The notes beneath the pieces were generated by a model. That model was not told where the DNA came from. It searched no databases and saw only the letters and a program-made list of their open reading frames with translations. A program made the position numbers and the translations under genes. A stretch of 19,570 bases of DNA from an uncultured Treponema sp. (GTDB lineage: Bacteria > Spirochaetota > Spirochaetia > Treponematales > Treponemataceae), in assembly GCA_905373565.1 (NCBI GenBank), contig CAJPTT010000004.1, forward strand, positions 1-19,570. The letters run 5' to 3'. Below are positions 1 through 7,466 of the stretch, piece by piece; the stretch's first letter is position 1; each line of letters starts with the position of its first letter.

Positions 1-1047
1 TACCAGTATTCCGCCGTAACCTGCGTCTCCGAAGATCATCGCAAAGAAAATACCGAAAAAGAGCAGGAACCACAGCGAAATATCGGGTTCGCGGTAGCCG
101 GGCACCGTACCGAGAAAGTCCGTCAGCGGGGTAAGTAACTGCACAAACCTGTTATGCCGCATTGCAGTCGGAACGGCATCTTCTTCAGCAGGATCATCTG
201 AAACAAATGCCCAGCCGTTTGCCTTTGCAAGCCCTGCAAAATCAGCTTGTTTTTCAGCAAGGATATAACCGGAAAGCCGTGCAAGCCGTATCGGCTCTTT
301 TTCGAGCGGGATTACTTCCATACCGGCATGGACGGTTTCAAACTCAATCTCTTTTGCAAGCTTCTTTGCCTCTGCCTTTAACGGCGCAAGCAATTCAGTC
401 CGTGCCCCAATCTTTGCTTTGAATGAGGGCAGCTGTTTTTGCAGCTGTTCCCTTTCGGTATGCATTGCCGAAAGCCGCATATCCGGTAGAATAAGCGGGT
501 TAAAATCGGACGGCAAATCAACCGGTACATCAATGGTTTCGGAAACTATCGCAAAGCGGACTGTTTTTTTGCCGCCTGCAAGCCGTATTGTTTTAATCGT
601 TTCCGGTAATGAAGCATACGACTTTTCCGAAAGCTCACCTATCGTCAAATAGATACTGTTTTCTTCAAAGCTGCGTATATCTTCGGGATCAAAATCACCC
701 CAAGAACCGTAGGCTTCGATGTCGCCGGTCAGCTTATTGATAGCAGCATGCATATTTGCTTCTTGGTCTTTGAGGTCAAGAATCTCATCAACTGCCTGCA
801 ATAAGTCATTCCGGTTCAATGTGAGCGCTTTAGTCTTTGCTTTTTCCGCTTTTTTCGGCTGCGATTCGGTAATCAATGCTTCCGCTTGCTGTACTCTCGC
901 ATATATGTTTTGCAATTCCGTCAAGGTATCGCTTGAAGCGGCTTCTTTTTCGACATGTACCGCGCCGAAATTCCGCAGCGTTTTTAATGCTGCTTTTTTT
1001 TCGGAATCCAAAACAAGGAGCGTCAGTTTTTTCATCGGTAAAATCAT
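1..1047 (-). CDS. atpI: V-type ATP synthase subunit I, 5' part only (cut by window edge)
   Basis: This is the membrane stator/ion-channel subunit of the V-type ATPase (counterpart of subunit a), which together with the K ring moves H+ or Na+ across the inner membrane. The first 349 residues are visible; family members are usually about 600-650 residues, so the C-terminal membrane half lies beyond position 1. I translated it by hand. It starts MILPMKKLTLLVLD, has a long charged cytoplasmic N-terminal part, and at about residues 316-349 reaches the family hallmark GYREPDISLW followed by a hydrophobic helix and GDAGYGG. The start ATG overlaps the atpD stop (ATGA, 4 bp) and follows a strong GAGGAGG site. 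Subunit K is expected next, outside the window. The identification is firm; only the length is unknown. Confidence 0.95.
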   Translation of the reverse strand, partial: MILPMKKLTLLVLDSEKKAALKTLRNFGAVHVEKEAASSDTLTELQNIYARVQQAEALITESQPKKAEKAKTKALTLNRNDLLQAVDEILDLKDQEANMHAAINKLTGDIEAYGSWGDFDPEDIRSFEENSIYLTIGELSEKSYASLPETIKTIRLAGGKKTVRFAIVSETIDVPVDLPSDFNPLILPDMRLSAMHTEREQLQKQLPSFKAKIGARTELLAPLKAEAKKLAKEIEFETVHAGMEVIPLEKEPIRLARLSGYILAEKQADFAGLAKANGWAFVSDDPAEEDAVPTAMRHNRFVQLLTPLTDFLGTVPGYREPDISLWFLLFFGIFFAMIFGDAGYGGILV

Positions 1048-1661
1048 GCTGTTTCCTCCTCATCCGGAGCGTTCTTTTCCAAGTTTTTCTTGGAAATCTT
1101 CCCGCGCACAACCGCCGCTACCTGCTGATCTCCCAGATACACGGAAATTTTTTTGATGTTCCGTTTTGTTTCCGGTATCTTAACCTTTTCAAACAAGTTG
1201 ACCCGCTGCGTTGTGGTACGCAGTTCGGCGTTGAGCCGCGCAACCTGTTCATCAAGGATTTGGGCTTCAAGATCGAGCAATAAAACCCGCTCCATCCGGT
1301 CGCAGGCAATGTCGAGCCAAAGCGGCATTGTAAAAAGATCATAGCGGCTGCGTTCAAAATCCGCTCCGGAAAACACCGGTATCGAAACACCGGCAATATT
1401 TCCCGTCGAAGTACGCACTTCTTTCACCTTGAGGATTTCAGGCGTAAAGACTCCCGCTTCACCGAAGACGGCAATCCACTGCTCAAACTCCTTGTGCAGC
1501 GCGTCTCGGTTCAGCCGAACATCTTTTGCATGCGTCTCAATCGTGCGGATTTCGGTTTGCAGCTGCTGTTTTTTAAGCTGAAGCGTCGGCAAGTACCGCT
1601 GGAACATCTTGAGCGATTCTTTTTGATTTTTCAGCTCGTTTTTCGTCAGTTTAATAGCCAT
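1044..1661 (-). CDS. atpD: V-type ATP synthase subunit D (central stalk rotor)
   Basis: Subunit D forms the central rotor shaft that couples ATP hydrolysis or synthesis in the A3B3 head to rotation of the K ring. The 205-residue length is normal for the family. The N-terminus (MAIKLTKNELKNQK, then a leucine/glutamine-rich helix) matches the conserved start of D subunits, and long helical stretches with heptad spacing lie at both ends, as expected for the antiparallel coiled coil. The start ATG follows an AAGGA site. The gene lies 75 bp after atpB and overlaps atpI by 4 bp. Its gap from atpB contains a stem-loop, so D, I and K may be expressed at a different level from E, A and B; that is inference. 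Confidence 0.95.
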   Translation of the reverse strand: MAIKLTKNELKNQKESLKMFQRYLPTLQLKKQQLQTEIRTIETHAKDVRLNRDALHKEFEQWIAVFGEAGVFTPEILKVKEVRTSTGNIAGVSIPVFSGADFERSRYDLFTMPLWLDIACDRMERVLLLDLEAQILDEQVARLNAELRTTTQRVNLFEKVKIPETKRNIKKISVYLGDQQVAAVVRGKISKKNLEKNAPDEEETA

Positions 1662-1681
1662 CGCTATTCCTTTTATTTATA

Positions 1682-1722
1682 GAAGAAAAATCTCTAAAAA
1701 CAAAAGTTTTTAGGAGTTCTTC
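1682..1722 (-). repeat. Stem-loop between atpB and atpD (TAAAAAC-N4-GTTTTT element)
   Basis: On the coding strand of the operon, CTAAAAAC and GTTTTTAG form a perfect 8-bp stem around a TTTT tetraloop (plus positions 1694-1713). Outer arms GAAGAA and TTCTTC at the ends of the feature can extend it across an internal loop. It sits in the only sizeable intergenic gap of the operon. No clean T-run follows, so it does not look like a full terminator. The core resembles hairpins at 13585-13623 and 15540-15576. Confidence 0.7.
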
Positions 1723-1736
1723 ATTCAAACAACGCA

Positions 1737-3056
1737 TTAATCCGCAGTGGGATTAGTCTGCGCATCCTTGGGCCAGAAGGTTTTAATCAAATCGGACTTA
1801 ATACCGGTTTCCTCAGGGGTAAAGCAGGACGAAAGAATCTTCCATCCGTTATCGAGCGCTTCCTCAAGCGGAATGTTTACCGACAAGTCCATCATGCGGG
1901 ATTCAAACAGCTCACCGTATTTAAGCAGCTTGCCGTCCCATTCGCTCATCATAAAGCCCATCGACTTTTTCTCAAGCGTGTCCTTGTAGGACGCATAGAG
2001 CTTGATCATATTATCCATGAGCGCACGGTGATCTTCACGGGTCTTGCCGTTGACGTTCTGCTTGAGACGGGAAAGACTTCCGAACGGTTCAATGCGTCCG
2101 TGTTTAAGATAGAACTGACCTTCGGTGATATATCCGGTGTTATCGGGAACGGGGTGCGTTACGTCGTCGCCGGGCATGGTGGTAACGGCAAGAACGGTAA
2201 CCGAACCTGCATCGTCAAAATCAACCGCCTTTTCGTAGCGGGCGGCAAGCTGGCTGTAAAGGTCGCCGGGATAACCGCGGTTTGACGGAACCTGCTCCTG
2301 TATAATGGCAATTTCCTTCATCGCATCGGCGAAGTTGGTCATATCGGTCAAAAGAACGAGGACGTCCTTGCCTTTCAGTGCAAACTGTTCGGCAACTGCA
2401 AGACACATATCGGGGATCATCAAACATTCTACCGTTGGGTCGGCGGCGGTGTGTACGAACATCACCGTGCGGCTCAGCGCGCCTGCTTCTTCCAGCGTGT
2501 CCTTAAAATAGAGGTAGTCGTCGTATTTAAGCCCCATACCGCCGAGTACGATGACATCAACCTCAGCCTGCATCGCGATACGTGCGAGCAGCTCGTTGTA
2601 GGGTTCACCGGAGCTTGAGAAAATCGGCAGCTTCTGCGAAACCACGAGAGTGTTGAATACGTCGATCATCGGAATACCGGTTCTGATCATCCGCTTTGCC
2701 ATAATACGCTTGGACGGGTTTACGGATGGACCGCCGATTTCCACCATATTATCCTTGAGCATCGGGCCTTGGTCACGCGGCTCACCTGAACCGTTAAAGA
2801 TACGTCCGAGTAAGTCATCGGAAAAGCTTACCTGCATTTCCCTGCCGAGGAAGCGTACTTCATCACCGGTGGAAACGCCGCGTCCGCCTGCAAATACCTG
2901 CAGCGAAACAAGACCGCCGTCCAGCTTATTGACCTGTGCAAGTGAGGCGCCAAAGCTTGTCTGAACCTGCGCAAGCTCACCGTAGGACACATCTTCAGCC
3001 TTGACGGTTATAACCGAACCGTTAATGGATTCAATCTTACTGTACACTTTCTTCAT
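1737..3056 (-). CDS. atpB: V-type ATP synthase subunit B (non-catalytic head subunit)
   Basis: B is the regulatory nucleotide-binding subunit that alternates with A in the A3B3 head. The 439-residue length fits the family. After an N-terminal beta-barrel (about 1-75), the region 130-160 carries GIPMIDVFNTL and the degenerate P-loop SSSGEPYN (about 147-154), typical of B rather than A. Further on are LTDMTNFADAMKE and the conserved PGDLYSQLAARYE stretch. The start ATG lies inside the end of atpA (20-bp overlap) with GGAGG six bases upstream, which suggests translational coupling that keeps A and B at 1:1. The order A-B-D is the usual spirochaete and chlamydial order. Confidence 0.97.
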   Translation of the reverse strand: MKKVYSKIESINGSVITVKAEDVSYGELAQVQTSFGASLAQVNKLDGGLVSLQVFAGGRGVSTGDEVRFLGREMQVSFSDDLLGRIFNGSGEPRDQGPMLKDNMVEIGGPSVNPSKRIMAKRMIRTGIPMIDVFNTLVVSQKLPIFSSSGEPYNELLARIAMQAEVDVIVLGGMGLKYDDYLYFKDTLEEAGALSRTVMFVHTAADPTVECLMIPDMCLAVAEQFALKGKDVLVLLTDMTNFADAMKEIAIIQEQVPSNRGYPGDLYSQLAARYEKAVDFDDAGSVTVLAVTTMPGDDVTHPVPDNTGYITEGQFYLKHGRIEPFGSLSRLKQNVNGKTREDHRALMDNMIKLYASYKDTLEKKSMGFMMSEWDGKLLKYGELFESRMMDLSVNIPLEEALDNGWKILSSCFTPEETGIKSDLIKTFWPKDAQTNPTAD

Positions 3057-4830
3057 GATGTGCCTCCGCTTCTTTTATGAGTTTTGCCGCTTTTTCATCA
3101 AGCCCTGTTGCCTTATCGGAAAGCGCTCCGGTAATAGCCGCTTCGTGCTGCTTAAATTCCGGCGATTCCCACGGCGAATAGTTATAGTCGATAAAGGACT
3201 GGCGCAGCTTGTTAAAGTATGCGCGGGCTTCATCCTTGGTATTAAAGGAGAACTGAGAGCCCAATATGCGCAGGATCAGTTTGTAAATATAGCGCTGACG
3301 CTCTACGGAAACGGCATCGTCAACCTTATCGAAGGAGTTTTGCTGTAAATAAACCGCATCGAGGAAGTCTCCCTTCAAGTAGACGATAAAGTCTTCCATA
3401 CTGGTACCTTCTTCACCGACAACCTTCATCATCTGTTCGACCTCGGTACCGCGGCGGAGCATTCCTCTACCGTATTCCACCTGCGCCGTGCCGAGTACGC
3501 TCGGGTATTTTGACCATGAATCGAGCGGGTGGATGGCGGGATATTTACGGGCATCGGAGCGTTCGCGGGAAAGTCCGTGGAAAGCGCCGACAACTTTCAG
3601 CGTTGCCTGCGTAACCGGCTCTGCAAAGTTACCGCCTGCGGGGGAAACCGTCCCGCCGATCGTTACGGAGCCTTTGCTGCCGTCCTTTAAGCGGACAATA
3701 CCGGCGCGCTCATAGAACGCTGCAATATAGGATTCCAAGTAGGCGGGGAAGGCTTCCTCACCGGGGATTTCTTCCAAGCGTCCGGACATTTCGCGTAAAG
3801 CCTGTGCCCAACGGCTGGTGGAGTCTGCAAGGAGCAGAACGTCAAGCCCCATCTGGCGGTAGTATTCGGCAAGGGTAACGCCGGTATAAACCGAAGCCTC
3901 GCGCGCCGCAACCGGCATCGACGATGTATTACAAATGATAACCGTCAGCTCCATCAGGGTACGTCCCGTGCGGGGGTCGGTTAATTCAGGGAATTCTTTT
4001 AAGGTTTCTACAACTTCACCGGCACGCTCACCGCAGGCGGCGATGATAACGATATCAACCTCTGCGTTACGGCTGGTTGCGTGCTGTAAAACGGTTTTAC
4101 CGGCGCCGAACGGCCCCGGAATACAGTAGGTTCCGCCCTTTGCTACAGGGAAGAAGGTATCCACCGTGCGGATTTTGGTAACAAGCGTTTCGGAGGGCTT
4201 GAGCCGTTCAGCATAGCAGTCGATTGCACGCTTTACCGGCCAGCGGAAGCTCATCGTAAGCGGGTACTTTTTTCCGCGCTCGTCGGTTACTTCCGCAATG
4301 GTTTCGTGTACGGTGTACTGTCCTGCCGGTTTAATGGAAGAAAGCGTGTATGTGCCGTACATACCGAAGGGAAGCATAATCCGGTGGGTAAAGTTCCCCT
4401 CCGGCACAGTTCCCAGCACATCGCCGCGCACGAGCGTATCGCCGACCTGTGCAACCGGCGTAAAATCCCACTGTGCCTCGGTAGGAAGCGCATTGAGATA
4501 GATACCGCGCTCCAAAAAGTAGCCCGCCTTTTCTGCAAGGTCGGGGAGCGGGTTTTGCAAACCGTCATACACTCTACCGAGCAGCCCCGGCCCGAGTTCA
4601 ACCGACAAGAGATCTCCGGTAAACTCAACTTCATCACCGACGCGGATACCCTTGGTAATTTCGAATACCTGCAGCTGAGCAACGGAGCCGCGTATACGGA
4701 TGATCTCGCTCTTCAATTTGGTATCGCCGATATGGACGTAGCCAACTTCGTTTAACGTAACCAGACCGTCAAACTCAACGCTGACCATATTCCCGTTAAT
4801 ACCGACTACCTTTCCTTTCGTTCCTCTCAT
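3037..4830 (-). CDS. atpA: V-type ATP synthase subunit A (catalytic)
   Basis: This is the catalytic ATPase subunit of the cytoplasmic V1 head. The 597-residue protein has the usual A-type plan: an N-terminal barrel (about 1-75), the 'non-homologous' bulge region (about 110-190) absent from F-type beta subunits, then the nucleotide-binding domain with an intact P-loop GPFGAGKT (239-246) and the following AACGERAGEVVE motif that carries the catalytic Glu. The later LADSTSRWAQALRE motif is also present. The start ATG overlaps the stop of the preceding DUF2764 gene by 4 bp (ATGA), and the 3' end overlaps atpB by 20 bp. All key residues appear intact, so it should be active. Confidence 0.98.
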   Translation of the reverse strand: MRGTKGKVVGINGNMVSVEFDGLVTLNEVGYVHIGDTKLKSEIIRIRGSVAQLQVFEITKGIRVGDEVEFTGDLLSVELGPGLLGRVYDGLQNPLPDLAEKAGYFLERGIYLNALPTEAQWDFTPVAQVGDTLVRGDVLGTVPEGNFTHRIMLPFGMYGTYTLSSIKPAGQYTVHETIAEVTDERGKKYPLTMSFRWPVKRAIDCYAERLKPSETLVTKIRTVDTFFPVAKGGTYCIPGPFGAGKTVLQHATSRNAEVDIVIIAACGERAGEVVETLKEFPELTDPRTGRTLMELTVIICNTSSMPVAAREASVYTGVTLAEYYRQMGLDVLLLADSTSRWAQALREMSGRLEEIPGEEAFPAYLESYIAAFYERAGIVRLKDGSKGSVTIGGTVSPAGGNFAEPVTQATLKVVGAFHGLSRERSDARKYPAIHPLDSWSKYPSVLGTAQVEYGRGMLRRGTEVEQMMKVVGEEGTSMEDFIVYLKGDFLDAVYLQQNSFDKVDDAVSVERQRYIYKLILRILGSQFSFNTKDEARAYFNKLRQSFIDYNYSPWESPEFKQHEAAITGALSDKATGLDEKAAKLIKEAEAHHEESVQ

Positions 4831-5372
4831 ATCTTTTCTCCGAGAATTTGTGTATAAATTGAGTGATATTCTGTGCGGCCGGTTTCCATCTTAAATTTTG
4901 AAGCCCGTTCGCTCAACAGTAATACAATTCCATAGCCAAAAACCGCTTCGCTGTCAAAAAAATGCAGTTTCCGCAGCTGATCCGCTGCCGCAAGCCGCGC
5001 ATTCAGCAAATACCGTTCCGCCGCTAAGGGGTCATCGATGTTGGAAACCCCGCGCACAATAGCGCCGATATCAAAGGCGGAAGCAGGTGTTTCTGCAGGA
5101 GCAATCCGCTCATCCCGTTTCAGCTTTGCAGCGCGCATTTGTTCAAGCGCAAACCGCAGCTCTTGTTCAAACGCATACCATTCGTTCACCACAGCAGAAG
5201 CCGTATGGACAGCCTCGCGGGGTGGAACGAGCGTCAAAGCCTCCAGCACTGCGGCATCTTTTTCAGTTAAAAACCGCAGGGCAAGTTCTTTAAACTGCGC
5301 GTAAGAAAGCGGCGGGTCGGTGTGCGGCATAATTGACGGCAGCTGAGCCATCAAATAATAGTATGAAGCCAC
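4827..5372 (-). CDS. DUF2764-family V-ATPase operon protein
   Basis: A 181-residue protein of the family found between subunits E and A in V-ATPase operons of Treponema, Chlamydia and Bacteroidetes (known to me as DUF2764). The N-terminal YYYLMAQLPSI is the family signature. The rest is helical and rich in Ala, Leu, Glu and Arg, with no signal peptide or membrane segment, so it is probably cytoplasmic. I read the start as GTG at 5372, with AAGGAG nine bases upstream and only 3 bp after the atpE stop; the stop overlaps the atpA ATG. Its fixed position and translational coupling suggest a structural or assembly part of the ATPase, perhaps standing in for subunit C, which is not seen in the operon. 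That role is inference. Confidence 0.85.
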   Translation of the reverse strand: MASYYYLMAQLPSIMPHTDPPLSYAQFKELALRFLTEKDAAVLEALTLVPPREAVHTASAVVNEWYAFEQELRFALEQMRAAKLKRDERIAPAETPASAFDIGAIVRGVSNIDDPLAAERYLLNARLAAADQLRKLHFFDSEAVFGYGIVLLLSERASKFKMETGRTEYHSIYTQILGEKI

Positions 5373-5375
5373 TCC

Positions 5376-5990
5376 TTATAACTCCTTTACCGCATCCTTC
5401 AACAGGCGTGCAGCGCGTGAGCTGATATAAGCCGAAAATAAATCGGCGACCGCTTCTGCAGAAAAATCATAGTATGCCGAACCGTCCTTTACCCCGATTC
5501 TAAAGCCGCCTGCAAGCTGCGCATCGGATTTAACCTCGATACCTTTTTCAACCTCTTTCTTAAACGCAGCGAGCAAAGCGCTTTCCAGCTTTTGCGCATC
5601 TTCGGGAGAAAGAACAACGGAAATATCGGCTTCGTTTGTTTTAATCCAACCCTTTACCGCTTCGGGAATCAGCGCCTTGAGTACATCACTGTTATATGCC
5701 GCTGCGGTTTCCGTTTTGATAAGCGCATCGAGAGAGCCGGTAACTCCTTCTCTAAAGGCGATGAGCGCATTGCGGCAAGCCTGTTTAACGGCAGCCTCCG
5801 AAGCGTTTGTAAACCGTTGGGATTCGACTTCAGTCTTCTTCAACAAGGTTTCGGCCTCTTTTTCCGCATCAGCAACGATAGCCTTTGCCTTCCGTTCCGC
5901 TTCGGCAATGATATCCGCAGCTTGCTGTTCAGCAGAAGCAATACCGTCCCGCTTGATTTTTTCAACAAGATCCTGTAACTGAACTTCCAT
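5376..5990 (-). CDS. atpE: V-type ATP synthase subunit E (peripheral stalk)
   Basis: Subunit E forms the peripheral stalk that holds the A3B3 head against rotation. The N-terminal half (about 1-110) is a long Ala/Glu/Lys-rich helix (for example ADIIAEAERKAKAIVADAEK) that should be a coiled coil. The C-terminal half is a globular domain ending GGFRIGVKDGSAYYDFS and SSRAARLL, as in E subunits. I chose the ATG at 5990 (204 residues, MEVQLQDL) because the GAGGTG site is eight bases upstream; an in-frame TTG two codons earlier would be too close to it. It is the first gene of the operon, with a candidate promoter upstream, and is followed after 3 bp by the DUF2764 gene. Confidence 0.95.
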   Translation of the reverse strand: MEVQLQDLVEKIKRDGIASAEQQAADIIAEAERKAKAIVADAEKEAETLLKKTEVESQRFTNASEAAVKQACRNALIAFREGVTGSLDALIKTETAAAYNSDVLKALIPEAVKGWIKTNEADISVVLSPEDAQKLESALLAAFKKEVEKGIEVKSDAQLAGGFRIGVKDGSAYYDFSAEAVADLFSAYISSRAARLLKDAVKEL

Positions 5991-6074
5991 AATCAACTCA
6001 CCTCTCTTATATATCTATGATATCAATTTTATAACCGTTCTACTCAGTTTTTATTCTATACAGTTTCTACCATA

Positions 6075-6103
6075 AGTATACCATTTATCCTGCATCGTTA
6101 TAA
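6075..6103 (-). promoter_or_regulatory. Candidate sigma70-type promoter of the V-ATPase operon
   Basis: On the minus strand, TTATAA (-35) and TATACT (-10) are separated by 17 bp, about 85 bp before the atpE start. The -10 matches 5 of 6 and the -35 4 of 6 consensus bases. No terminator is visible between galM and atpE, so read-through from galM is also possible. The region is AT-rich and other -10-like hexamers exist, so the call is tentative. Confidence 0.4.
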
Positions 6104-6149
6104 CCCCGTTAGCATCCGCTCCCAATTGTACGCTGTTTACTCCTTGCCG

Positions 6150-7205
6150 CTACACGGTAAAGCGCCACTGCGTTTCGTGCCGATACACTTCGTCGGGATG
6201 AACCCATACGGAAGGAAACTCAGGATGATTGGGCGAATCCGGTATATGCTGAGTTTCAAAGCACACGCCGGAATGCTTGTTGTACACATCGCCGTTCTTG
6301 CCCTGCTCTCCGTTTAAAAAGTTTCCGGTATACATCGTAATTGCCGGCTGCGTTGAATAAATACGCAACGCCCTGCCAGTGGTCGGCTCCGTTACAACCG
6401 CAGCAAGCGGAACATTATCCGCACTATCCGCATCAAGCAGCCATGTATCGTCATAGCCGTTTTTCAATTGAGCAAAATCCTGCGATAACAGCTTCGGCGT
6501 GCGGAAGTCGAACGGCGTTCTTTCTACGGATACCAGCTTACCGGTCGGTATAAGCAAAGCGTCAACTTCTGCATAGCGGCTTGCCGAAAGCTGAACTTGA
6601 TGATTCAAGGCCGAAACATAACTTCCATCATCCTGCATTCCGGCAGGGTTCAGATTAAAATACGTATGATTTGTCAGACTGATTGGAGTTGTTTTTGTTG
6701 TATGCGCCTCGTACCGAAGCGTGATGGTATTGTTTTTGTTGAGGGTATACGAAACGGTAAGCCGAACTTCACCGGGGAAACCTTGCTCTCCGTCAGGGCT
6801 TATTCTTGAAAAGCGGATACCCGCCTCATCACTGCCGGAAATAGGTTCCGCCTGCCACAGCTGCTTGTCATACGGAGGATAACCGCCGTGCAGACAGTGC
6901 TTTCCGCCGTCATTTCGGGTAAGCTCATAGCGTTTCCCTTCTATAGAGAAGCAGGCATTTGCAATCCGCCCTGCACACCTGCCGATAATTGAGCCGAAAT
7001 GAGGTTTATTGCGGATATATCCTTCGAGCGTTGAATAGCCGAGCACGATATCGTCATATCCGCCCTTGGCAGCAGGTAATAAAATCGCGGTAATACAGCA
7101 GCCGTAATCGATTGCCGAAAACGACATTGTGCCATTAGAAATTGTAAAAATCGATACCGTATCTCCCGATGACAGCATCCCGAACCGCTCTTTCTTTACT
7201 TCCAT
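6150..7205 (-). CDS. galM: Aldose 1-epimerase (mutarotase)
   Basis: GalM interconverts alpha and beta anomers of galactose and glucose in the cytoplasm and feeds the Leloir pathway. The 351-residue length is normal. Family motifs are in order: GRCAGRIANACF (about 76-86), NDGGKHCLHGG with the first catalytic-pocket His (H106), GFPGE (142-146), SLTNHTYFNL with H180, GYDDTW with the substrate-binding Asp near 252, and GVCFETQ with the catalytic Glu 317. The chain ends soon after the conserved HPEFPS region. No signal peptide is present. The start ATG has only a weak GGACAGG-like site. A good promoter lies 46 bp upstream. No neighbouring galactose genes are seen, so its sugar source is not clear from context. 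Confidence 0.95.
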   Translation of the reverse strand: MEVKKERFGMLSSGDTVSIFTISNGTMSFSAIDYGCCITAILLPAAKGGYDDIVLGYSTLEGYIRNKPHFGSIIGRCAGRIANACFSIEGKRYELTRNDGGKHCLHGGYPPYDKQLWQAEPISGSDEAGIRFSRISPDGEQGFPGEVRLTVSYTLNKNNTITLRYEAHTTKTTPISLTNHTYFNLNPAGMQDDGSYVSALNHQVQLSASRYAEVDALLIPTGKLVSVERTPFDFRTPKLLSQDFAQLKNGYDDTWLLDADSADNVPLAAVVTEPTTGRALRIYSTQPAITMYTGNFLNGEQGKNGDVYNKHSGVCFETQHIPDSPNHPEFPSVWVHPDEVYRHETQWRFTV

Positions 7206-7250
7206 AATACCTGTCCAAAATTACTTGCAAAAAAAATAAAGATTTTTATT

Positions 7251-7279
7251 ATTGTACTATGCTTTTCATAAATTTACAA
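7251..7279 (-). promoter_or_regulatory. Promoter of galM
   Basis: On the minus strand TTGTAA (-35) and TACAAT (-10) are exactly 17 bp apart, giving a leader of about 40 nt before the galM ATG. The -10 matches 5 of 6 and the -35 4 of 6 consensus bases. It faces away from the promoter of the gene at 7467, so the region between is a divergent control region. Confidence 0.6.
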
Positions 7280-7300
7280 CACCCGCAGACATGACCTGAT

Positions 7301-7332
7301 CAACAACCCCGACGCAAGCGTCGGGGTTGTTG
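7301..7332. repeat. Perfect 15-bp palindrome with CCCCGACGC-AA-GCGTCGGGG head
   Basis: CAACAACCCCGACGC (7301-7315) is followed by AA and then its exact reverse complement (7318-7332). This is a very stable hairpin on either strand, but it lies upstream of both divergent genes, so it does not terminate either. It shares the CGACGC-A2/3-GCGTCGGGG head with the next palindrome at 7355-7402, although the outer arms differ. Confidence 0.85.
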
Positions 7333-7354
7333 TTCTCATAAGGTGGTTGCAGTC

Positions 7355-7402
7355 GGCTTTAATACCCTTTGTTACGACGCAGAGCGTCGGGGTATTAAAG
7401 CC
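7355..7402. repeat. Second palindrome with the same head and different arms
   Basis: GGCTTTAATACCC (7355-7367) pairs exactly with GGGTATTAAAGCC (7390-7402). Inside, CGACGC (7375-7380), AGA and GCGTCG (7384-7389) form the head. A seven-base TTTGTTA (7368-7374) bulges from the left arm only; without it the hairpin would be nearly perfect and of the same design as 7301-7332. Confidence 0.8.
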
Positions 7403-7430
7403 TCCGCACGAATAAAAGGCAATTTCGCTA

Positions 7431-7459
7431 TTTAAATTTTTATTCGTTCGGTATATACT
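7431..7459 (+). promoter_or_regulatory. Candidate promoter directly before the 7467 gene
   Basis: TTTAAA (-35, 4 of 6) and TATACT (-10, 5 of 6) are 17 bp apart. The -10 ends only seven bases before the ATG at 7467, which would put the transcription start at or within a base or two of the start codon. No Shine-Dalgarno sequence lies between them, so a leaderless mRNA is predicted. Confidence 0.55.
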
Positions 7460-7466
7460 GGTAACT

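Noticed and set aside
719..1283. Plus-strand open frames of 135-145 codons across the 5' end of atpI and end of atpD
   Set aside because: They lie opposite well-supported V-ATPase genes, have no ribosome sites and read as low-similarity complements.
4306..4755. 149-codon plus-strand open frame inside atpA
   Set aside because: Antisense to the conserved N-terminal part of atpA; no domain and no start signal.
5991..5996. TTG start two codons upstream of the chosen atpE ATG
   Set aside because: Only two bases would separate it from the GAGGTGAG site; the ATG has normal spacing.
7301..7402. CRISPR array
   Set aside because: Only two palindromes with a shared head, no regular spacers and no cas genes in the window.
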